From SFTH01 sp963643985 (lineage in GTDB: Bacteria > Bacillota > Clostridia > Christensenellales > Aristaeellaceae), in NCBI GenBank assembly GCA_963643985.1, contig CAVINP010000031.1, positions 1 to 20,806 on the forward strand: a DNA stretch of 20,806 bases, in the 5' to 3' direction. A program made the translations under genes and the position numbers. The notes beneath the pieces are model-generated. The model was given only the letters and a program-made list of their open reading frames with translations. It did not search any database and was not told where the DNA came from. Shown here piece after piece: positions 7,972-13,482 of this stretch (positions are counted from its first letter, which is position 1; the number at the start of each line of letters is the position of its first letter).

Positions 7972-8000
7972 AGTATAGCATATGTTTCTGTCAAACGCAA
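7972..8000 (-). promoter_or_regulatory. Promoter of the left operon (extended -10)
   Basis: On the minus strand the extended -10 TGCTATACT covers 7972-7980. The -10 hexamer TATACT (7972-7977) is 17 bases from a weak -35, TTGCGT (7995-8000). Transcription would start near 7965 and leave a leader of about 70 bases before the first gene. A consensus-like TTGACA at 7989-7994 is only 11 bases from the -10 and is not a usable partner for it. Confidence 0.6.
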
Positions 8001-8006
8001 GCGTTT
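7993..8006. promoter_or_regulatory. Palindromic operator candidate over the -35 box
   Basis: AAACGCAAGCGTTT is an inverted repeat with perfect six-base arms around a two-base centre. It completely covers the -35 box of the left operon promoter, the position expected of a repressor site. The CG pairs in the arms resemble LacI-family and CcpA-type sites in composition, but the centre (AA/TT instead of CG) does not fit the catabolite-response consensus. The binding protein is unknown and could be the adjacent DeoR-type regulator or one encoded elsewhere. Confidence 0.5.
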
Positions 8007-8017
8007 ATTTTTGTTTT

Positions 8018-8026
8018 TTGTCGTTT
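8018..8026 (-). promoter_or_regulatory. AAACGACAA motif, copy 1 (candidate regulator site)
   Basis: Minus-strand AAACGACAA lies 18 bases upstream of the -35 box of the left operon promoter. The same nine bases recur at 9040-9048 and 9175-9183 around the promoter of the right-hand block. All three copies are in the intergenic regions that flank the DeoR-type regulator gene. Whether that protein binds them is inferred. Confidence 0.4.
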
Positions 8027-8086
8027 TGCGGTGAATGCACAGAAAGTACGACGAATATTTTCGCTAATAAAAGTACTGAAAAAAGA

Positions 8087-8115
8087 TTGATAAGCGATGG
8101 CTGATATGTTATAAT
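8087..8115 (+). promoter_or_regulatory. Sigma-A-type promoter of the DeoR regulator gene
   Basis: TTGATA (8087-8092) and a perfect TATAAT (8110-8115) are separated by 17 bases, an almost consensus vegetative promoter. Transcription would begin near 8122, giving a leader of about 26 bases that includes the ribosome binding site GGAGG (8136-8140). This excludes the in-frame GTG at 8121 as a start codon. Confidence 0.85.
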
Positions 8116-8147
8116 GTACAGTGAAGTATAAAAACGGAGGTAAAAAA

Positions 8148-8936
8148 GTGGCTAAACGTCGGAACAGCGTATTTGCGGAGGTACGTTTGCAGAGAATATG
8201 CTCGCTGTTGCGCGAAAAGGGCGAGGTGAGCGTGGCTGACCTTTGTGACATGTTTTCGGCATCTGCGGCCACCATTCGCGCAGACCTGGCCAAGCTGGAG
8301 GCTCAAAACCTGCTCAAGCGGACCCATGGCGGCGCAATTCCCGTAGAAAAGACCGCTCAGGAATTGACGACCACGGAAAAAATGACGCGTAATGTGGAGG
8401 CCAAGGCTGCCATCGCTCAGAAGGCACTCGAATATATTCGCCCGGGCATGGCGATTGCTCTGGACACCGGCACGACGACCATGGAGCTGGCCAAGCGCAT
8501 TCAGAACATACCGAATTTGACGGCCATCACGAACGATACCGAGATTTCGCTGTGCCTGGAGCAGGCGAGCGGCATCGACATATTGCTTCTGGGCGGGCTG
8601 GTGCGCAAGCAGTTTCACTGCACGGTGGGCGCAATGGTGCAGCAAATGCTCGACCAATTGCACATCGACACGCTATTTCTGGCCACAAACGGCCTGAATC
8701 TGCAGCACGGCCTGAGCACGCCAAGCATTGAAATGGGTAATATCAAGCGTAAGATGATGGATGTCTCCGGCAAGGTGGTGCTGCTGGTGGACAGCAGCAA
8801 ACTGGACAATAACTCGCTGATCTGCTTTGCGCAGCTTACCGATGTGGACGTGATCATATCGGATGCCGATCTCGGCGAGCAGCTTCGCAGCGATCCGAAG
8901 ACGGCGCACATAGAGTTCGTACATGCCGAGGTCTGA
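8148..8936 (+). CDS. DeoR-family transcriptional regulator
   Basis: Sugar-operon regulator, 262 residues, typical for the family. The N-terminal winged helix-turn-helix runs from about residue 13 to 62 and ends in the family signature LKRTHGGA (56-63). The C-terminal DeoRC sensor domain, related to ribose-5-phosphate isomerase, shows DTGTTTMELA (106-115), TAITND (125-130) and VDSSK (214-218), and normally senses a phosphorylated sugar intermediate. The start is GTG at 8148, seven bases after GGAGG; the earlier in-frame GTG at 8121 coincides with the predicted transcription start. The gene is divergent from the left operon and upstream of the right block, so it probably controls both, with a phosphorylated product of the kinase or isomerase as the likely effector. 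Repression is the usual mode in this family. Confidence 0.92.
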   Translation: MAKRRNSVFAEVRLQRICSLLREKGEVSVADLCDMFSASAATIRADLAKLEAQNLLKRTHGGAIPVEKTAQELTTTEKMTRNVEAKAAIAQKALEYIRPGMAIALDTGTTTMELAKRIQNIPNLTAITNDTEISLCLEQASGIDILLLGGLVRKQFHCTVGAMVQQMLDQLHIDTLFLATNGLNLQHGLSTPSIEMGNIKRKMMDVSGKVVLLVDSSKLDNNSLICFAQLTDVDVIISDADLGEQLRSDPKTAHIEFVHAEV

Positions 8937-8957
8937 TACAGACCGGCGGGAGATTTC

Positions 8958-8990
8958 AAGCGGTATCAATTTTCAATTGATACCGCTTTT
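8958..8990 (+). terminator. Intrinsic terminator after the DeoR gene
   Basis: A perfect 14-base-pair stem (8958-8971 with 8975-8988) has a three-base loop and is followed by a short T run (TTTT at 8987-8990). It lies 21 bases after the stop codon and separates the regulator transcript from the right-hand block. Confidence 0.88.
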
Positions 8991-9039
8991 GATTGCTTAT
9001 ATGAAAAAGATGGGCTGAAACCGCGATATAAACGATGAT

Positions 9040-9051
9040 AAACGACAATAT
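9040..9051 (+). repeat. 12-bp direct repeat containing AAACGACAA, copy 2
   Basis: AAACGACAATAT here is repeated exactly at 9175-9186. A further AAACGA begins ten bases earlier (9030), one helical turn away. The two long copies bracket the promoter at 9090-9118, an arrangement compatible with looping or cooperative binding by a regulator. Confidence 0.45.
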
Positions 9052-9089
9052 ACACAAAAGAACGCATGAAATTTTGTAAATACCGAAAA

Positions 9090-9118
9090 TTGACAGCAGA
9101 TTTTTTACATGATATCAT
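9090..9118 (+). promoter_or_regulatory. Sigma-A-type promoter of the right-hand block
   Basis: A perfect TTGACA (9090-9095) is separated by 17 bases from TATCAT (9113-9118, one mismatch to the -10 consensus). Transcription would begin near 9125, about 94 bases before the first start codon. The -10 box lies inside the ten-base palindrome ATGATATCAT (9109-9118). Confidence 0.8.
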
Positions 9119-9174
9119 TAATACATACGAAAGCCAAAGCATTTCATGTGCGAAAAACAAGAAATAAAACGTTC

Positions 9175-9186
9175 AAACGACAATAT
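9175..9186 (+). repeat. 12-bp direct repeat containing AAACGACAA, copy 3
   Basis: Exact second copy of AAACGACAATAT in the untranslated leader, between the predicted transcription start and the ribosome binding site. An additional AAACG eight bases upstream makes a tandem AAACG pair. A bound regulator here would block elongation. Confidence 0.45.
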
Positions 9187-9218
9187 GAGAAAAACGCGGA
9201 AGCGAGGAGGCAGGTTCG

Positions 9219-10556
9219 ATGTTGAAGGCAAAGGTTCAACCGGTTTATTTTGAGGAGATCAACGAGCGCGAAAAGAAAGAGTATGAGGCACAGATGCAGT
9301 GTCTGCATGGCTTCTACGATGATGTTGCGGAGTTTTTGCCGCCGATCCTGCTGGGTGAAGAGATCCCGGCCGAGGCCGACGTGGTCGGCTTCCCGCAGAT
9401 GATTTTCGCGGCGTTCAGACACGACGACCTGTTCAAAAAGATCGACAAACCGATGATCGTGCTCACGAGCAAATTCGGCACCGTGGAGATGTGGGACTGG
9501 GAGATCATCACCTACCTGCGCGATCTGGGCTGCGAGGTCTTCTCCCCCTACAGCGTCGATCTGGCCAAGACGATACTGCGTGCGTTTGCCGTCAAGGCAA
9601 AGCTGGCCGGCGGTGCAAAGTTTGTCATGTATCAGGATACTCCCGGCGAGGGCATGCAGGCGAACATATTCAAGAAGTTCTACTGGTGGGAGAAGCAGAG
9701 CACTGAGAAGATCGAGCAGACTTTTGGCTGCAAGATCATCTACCGCAGCTGGAAAGAGCTGAGCAACCGTGCCCGTGAGATCTCCGATGAAGAAGCCAGG
9801 CAGGTTTCCGCAGATTGGGATATCAATCAGGAAGGTGTCTGTGAACGTGCATTCCTGAAGGCCGTCAAGATCTACATCGCCGTGAAGGCGGATCTGACGG
9901 CGATCGGCGATGTCGCCGGCGTCGGTGCCAACTGCCTCAACGAGTCGTTCAACTGCGACACCACCCCCTGCCTTGCATGGAACATGCTCTTTGAACGTGA
10001 CGGCATCATCTGGGCCTGCGAAGGCGACACGCTGACGATGCTTTCCAATTATATTCTCTACTCCACGCTGCAGAAGCCCACGATGATGACCAACCTCTAT
10101 CCCTTCCTGGTCGGCATGGCGGCGCTTGCACACGAGAAGATCAAGGAATTCCCGCAGGTGGAGGATTCCGACAACTGCGCACTGGGCGTGCACTGCGGCT
10201 ACTTCGGCTTCGTGCCGCGCAAGTTCTGCTCCTGCTGGACGCTCAGGCCCAAAGTACTTGAGATCGTCAACGACGACGCAACGATGGTGGATGCACGCCT
10301 GCCCGAAGGCGATGTGACGCTTGCCAAGATTTATCCCGGCTTCGAGAAGCTGAGCATCATCCCGGCCAAGCTCGAAAAGTACGTTCAGTACGAAGGTTCG
10401 GATTGCCGCAACGGCGCTCTCTTCCGCTACAATGACGGGCACAAGGTGATGGATGCGCTCTGCTCGCACCACGCAATCGTAATTTCCGGCAACGTCAAGG
10501 CAGAACTGCTGCAGCTGGCGAAGATCTTCGGCATGCAGGCGATGGACTTGTCCTGA
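9219..10556 (+). CDS. L-fucose/L-arabinose isomerase-family-like protein
   Basis: Probable sugar isomerase-fold protein, 445 residues, resembling the shorter fucose-isomerase-like group and not full-length FucI (about 590). The alternating domain pattern fits: an N-terminal Rossmann-like half up to about residue 225, then GVGANCLNE (235-242), the acidic segment CEGDTLTML (267-275) that matches the metal-binding region of fucose/arabinose isomerases, and GVHCGYFG (323-330). Candidate metal ligands are Glu242, Glu268, Asp270 and His325. The ATG has GAGGAGG upstream. It heads the right block under a strong promoter, so it is probably the first catabolic step for a released aldose, or a structural relative with another activity. 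No family member is matched closely enough to name the substrate. Confidence 0.65.
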   Translation: MLKAKVQPVYFEEINEREKKEYEAQMQCLHGFYDDVAEFLPPILLGEEIPAEADVVGFPQMIFAAFRHDDLFKKIDKPMIVLTSKFGTVEMWDWEIITYLRDLGCEVFSPYSVDLAKTILRAFAVKAKLAGGAKFVMYQDTPGEGMQANIFKKFYWWEKQSTEKIEQTFGCKIIYRSWKELSNRAREISDEEARQVSADWDINQEGVCERAFLKAVKIYIAVKADLTAIGDVAGVGANCLNESFNCDTTPCLAWNMLFERDGIIWACEGDTLTMLSNYILYSTLQKPTMMTNLYPFLVGMAALAHEKIKEFPQVEDSDNCALGVHCGYFGFVPRKFCSCWTLRPKVLEIVNDDATMVDARLPEGDVTLAKIYPGFEKLSIIPAKLEKYVQYEGSDCRNGALFRYNDGHKVMDALCSHHAIVISGNVKAELLQLAKIFGMQAMDLS

Positions 10557-10568
10557 CATGGATCCCTA

Positions 10569-10657
10569 GGTCTCTGATAAGATGGGATCATCAGCATGAA
10601 AAGCAGAGAAACATCGTCACTTTTGCAAAGCGGGAGACACTCAACTAATCAGGGACC
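10569..10657 (+). repeat. Imperfect long-range inverted repeat in the GH3 leader
   Basis: Bases 10569-10581 (GGTCTCTGATAAG) pair with 10645-10657 (CTAATCAGGGACC) over 13 positions with one G-U wobble and one mismatch. The second arm ends directly before the GGGGAGG ribosome binding site of the GH3 gene (10658-10664). In RNA this would form a stem closing a loop of about 60 bases, possibly influencing translation of the downstream gene. No T run follows, so it is not a terminator. Confidence 0.35.
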
Positions 10658-10672
10658 GGGGAGGATGCAAAT

Positions 10673-13231
10673 ATGCGTATCACAGAAAACAGAGTGCAGA
10701 CCTATGAAACGAAGCACGCAGAACGTGTGGCAAAAAGTGCCGCAGAATGCACGATACTTCTGAAAAAAGACGGACATTTCCCCCTGCGTGGGGCCGGTGA
10801 AATCGCGTTGTATGGCGCAGGCATTCGTCACACCATCCGCGGGGGCAGCGGTTCCGGCGAGGTGAACATCCGCCGCTTTGAAACTGTTGAGGAGAGCATG
10901 GAGGCTACCGGATTTACTGTCACCTCAAAATCCTGGCTTGACGCTTACGACAGGGCCTTGGACGAAGCCGGCAAAGCCTTTTATCAGCAAATCAAGGCTG
11001 CCGCAGAGGCGGCAGGCGTGCCCACGATCTTTGCCGCAATCGGTCAGATTGTGCCGGAGCCGGAATACGAATTTCCGATTGACGGAGCCGGCAATACGGC
11101 GATCTATGTGCTCTCTCGCAACTCCGCAGAGGGCAGCGACCGTACAAACGCGGAAGGCAATATGCGTCTGACCACTACGGAGATTCGGGACATTCTCGCC
11201 GCCAACACCATGTATGAAAACTTCATGCTTGTACTGAATGTGGGCGGTGTCGTGGACCTGACACCGATTATGGAAGTCAAGAACATCCTCCTTCTCGGAC
11301 AACTCGGCACACCGACCTCCAAAGTGTTGGCAGACATCCTTCTGGGCAAACAGGTTCCCTCCGGCAAGCTGACCGCTACCTGGGCTGCCCCGGAGGCATA
11401 CCCATCCACCGCGGGTTTCGGGGCGCTGAACGACACCCTGTACCGTGAAGGAATCTATGTAGGCTACCGTTACTTTGATCTGGCGGAAAAGAATGTCATA
11501 TTCCCCTTCGGTTACGGACTTGGATATACGGATTTCCGCTTTGAACCGGAGTCGGTCCGTGTGGAAAAGACCCGTGTGACCGTATCGGTCAACGTCACCA
11601 ATATCGGCCAATTTCCCGGAAAGGAAGTCGTGCAACTCTATGTGACTGCTCCCGGCCAGGAAATAGACCGTCCATGGAAAGAGCTTGCCGCAGCTGTCAA
11701 GACCTCTGAGTTGAAGCCGGGAGAGTATGAGACTATTGAACTATCCTTTGACCTGCTCGACCATCTGTATTACGAAGAAGCAACGGCATCCTGCGTGCTG
11801 GAGGGCGGCACCTGGCTTGTCCATGCAGGAACGAACAGCGAGAACCCCGCATGCATCGGCAAACTGGATGTTACGAAGAGCATTTGTGCAAAGAAGCTCA
11901 AAAATGTATGCCCATGCACCCGTGAACCGGAGGAGCTGCCGGAGCTTAGTGCGTTGAAGGAACGCAGGAATGTGCACTATCAGCAGGCCCTTGCAGAGAG
12001 TGCTTCCCTGGCCGCCTGCAGCATTGACCTGACCGGGTTTGAGACGGAAACGGTCCGGTACAGCAGCACGCCCGCCTATAAGGAAGCCGTTACGAAAAAC
12101 GCCGGCTGGCAGGATGTGCTCTCCGGGAAGCTGAGCGAGGAAGCTTTTGCCGCCTCGCTCACGGACAAGGAACTTGCCATGCTCGCCTGCGGTAGCCGGA
12201 CGGATGAGAAAGATCCCGGCAGCATCATCGGCGCCGCTTCGGACAAGGTGGCAGGCGCTGCGGGTGAGACGAATCCGCATCTCTTCGAAACAAGAGGTAT
12301 CCCCAGCCTGGTTACAGCCGACGGCCCTGCGGGCGTTCGTATCAGTCCGATCTGCACGATAAGGAACGGCAAGGCAAGGTCTGCTGTTATAGCCTTCGGC
12401 AGCGACATGGGCGCATTTTTGCCTCCCGAAGATATGGCTGTCATGAAAGCGATGCTCGGAATTACCGAAGAGAATACCGATGATGAAACGTACTATCAGT
12501 ATTGCACTGCCATTCCGGTGGGAACAGCAGTCGCACAGTCCTTCAATCCCGGGCTCGCGGAGGAATACGGCGACATTGTCGGCACGGAAATGGAGCTGTT
12601 CGGCGTGTCCATCTGGCTTGCTCCCGCCCTGAACATCCAGCGCAATCCGCTCTGCGGGCGAAACTTTGAATACTATTCTGAGGATCCCATTGTTGGCGGA
12701 TTGACAGCTGCCGCCGTGACCCGAGGCGTGCAAAGGCACGCGAAACGTGGCGTAACCATCAAGCATTTTGCCTGTAACAATCAGGAGACCAACCGCTACC
12801 GCAACAACAGTGTTGTCTCCGAGCGGGCCCTGCGCGAGATTTATCTCAAGGGTTTCGAGCTTGCGATCCGCGAAGCAAAGCCCGCTGCCGTCATGACCTC
12901 CTACAATCTGATCAACGGCGAACACGCATGCAACAGCCATGATCTCCTGACCGCTGTCCTCCGGGACGAATGGGACTTTGACGGCATCGTTATGACAGAC
13001 TGGTTCGTAACCTCCGAACAGGTTGGTTCGACAGAGGACGCAATTTATCCCAGCGGCACTGCCGCCGGCTGTGTAAAGGCCGGAAACAACCTTACCATGC
13101 CCGGCCAGGCTTCTGATGTGGAGGATATTATGAAAGCACTTTCCGATCCGTCTCACCCCTACGCTCTGGCACGTGCGGATCTGATTCACAATGCGGCACA
13201 AATGCTGCGATTCATTCGCCGTTTTTCATAA
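10673..13231 (+). CDS. GH3 beta-glycosidase with permuted domain order
   Basis: Retaining beta-glycosidase of family 3 (beta-glucosidase or beta-xylosidase type), 852 residues. The order is unusual: the alpha/beta sandwich domain comes first (about 15-290; GGSGSGEVN at 57-65, PSGKLTATW at 229-237, FPFGYGLGYT at 277-286), then a fibronectin-III-like domain (about 295-400), and the TIM barrel last (about 535-800). In the barrel, ADGPAGVR (549-556), GRNFEYYSEDP (662-672), KHF (697-699) and the nucleophile Asp776 in VMTDWF are intact. No signal peptide is seen, so the enzyme is cytoplasmic and acts on imported oligosaccharides or glycosides. The ATG follows GGGGAGG at about nine bases. This permuted layout is known from Ruminococcus albus and Butyrivibrio enzymes and is not a sign of a broken gene. 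Substrate linkage is not readable. Confidence 0.92.
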   Translation: MRITENRVQTYETKHAERVAKSAAECTILLKKDGHFPLRGAGEIALYGAGIRHTIRGGSGSGEVNIRRFETVEESMEATGFTVTSKSWLDAYDRALDEAGKAFYQQIKAAAEAAGVPTIFAAIGQIVPEPEYEFPIDGAGNTAIYVLSRNSAEGSDRTNAEGNMRLTTTEIRDILAANTMYENFMLVLNVGGVVDLTPIMEVKNILLLGQLGTPTSKVLADILLGKQVPSGKLTATWAAPEAYPSTAGFGALNDTLYREGIYVGYRYFDLAEKNVIFPFGYGLGYTDFRFEPESVRVEKTRVTVSVNVTNIGQFPGKEVVQLYVTAPGQEIDRPWKELAAAVKTSELKPGEYETIELSFDLLDHLYYEEATASCVLEGGTWLVHAGTNSENPACIGKLDVTKSICAKKLKNVCPCTREPEELPELSALKERRNVHYQQALAESASLAACSIDLTGFETETVRYSSTPAYKEAVTKNAGWQDVLSGKLSEEAFAASLTDKELAMLACGSRTDEKDPGSIIGAASDKVAGAAGETNPHLFETRGIPSLVTADGPAGVRISPICTIRNGKARSAVIAFGSDMGAFLPPEDMAVMKAMLGITEENTDDETYYQYCTAIPVGTAVAQSFNPGLAEEYGDIVGTEMELFGVSIWLAPALNIQRNPLCGRNFEYYSEDPIVGGLTAAAVTRGVQRHAKRGVTIKHFACNNQETNRYRNNSVVSERALREIYLKGFELAIREAKPAAVMTSYNLINGEHACNSHDLLTAVLRDEWDFDGIVMTDWFVTSEQVGSTEDAIYPSGTAAGCVKAGNNLTMPGQASDVEDIMKALSDPSHPYALARADLIHNAAQMLRFIRRFS

Positions 13232-13482
13232 CGGAAAACCATGAGCATTTGCAGAGCAAAGCAAACATTTACAGGCAAACCGTGCTGCACAATCCTCGCT
13301 ATACTTGTATCAGAAACCACAAAATAAGATAAAGTATATTGTTGGCTAATGACATTATACTAAAAGAGGGGGTACTGCTCATTTTTTGCAAAAGTGGCGG
13401 AAACCCTGATAAATAAAGAAAGCTACGTGTCGCAAGGCACGGTTAAGTTTGACACTACGATTCAGAACAGGAGGCACAGAAA
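13232..13482 (+). other. 251-base intergenic stretch before the Gfo-VOC gene
   Basis: AT-rich spacer without a supported gene. A TATACT at 13356-13361 could be a -10 box, but no convincing -35 lies 16-18 bases upstream; a second TATACT at 13300-13305 also lacks a partner. TTGACA at 13449-13454 has no -10. A six-base-pair hairpin with a GCAA tetraloop (13426-13441, one wobble pair) lies in the would-be leader. The length and base composition suggest an internal promoter, but it cannot be placed. Confidence 0.35.

Noticed and set aside
7989..7994. Consensus-like TTGACA on the minus strand upstream of the left operon
   Set aside because: It is only 11 bases from the best -10 box, too close to work as its -35; the extended -10 with TTGCGT at 17 bases is the better reading.
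9144..10559. A 471-codon minus-strand open frame opposite the isomerase-like gene
   Set aside because: Antisense shadow. The plus-strand reading has a strong promoter, a ribosome binding site and family motifs.
10562..10589. GATCCC / GGGATC inverted repeat after the isomerase-like gene as a terminator
   Set aside because: The six-base stem has a long loop and no T run, so termination there is not supported.
11741..13201. A 486-codon minus-strand open frame opposite the GH3 barrel
   Set aside because: It covers the conserved GH3 catalytic region in antisense and lacks any recognisable motif.
13449..13454. TTGACA before the Gfo-VOC gene as a promoter
   Set aside because: No -10 box follows at 16-18 bases, and it would place transcription start at or beyond the start codon.
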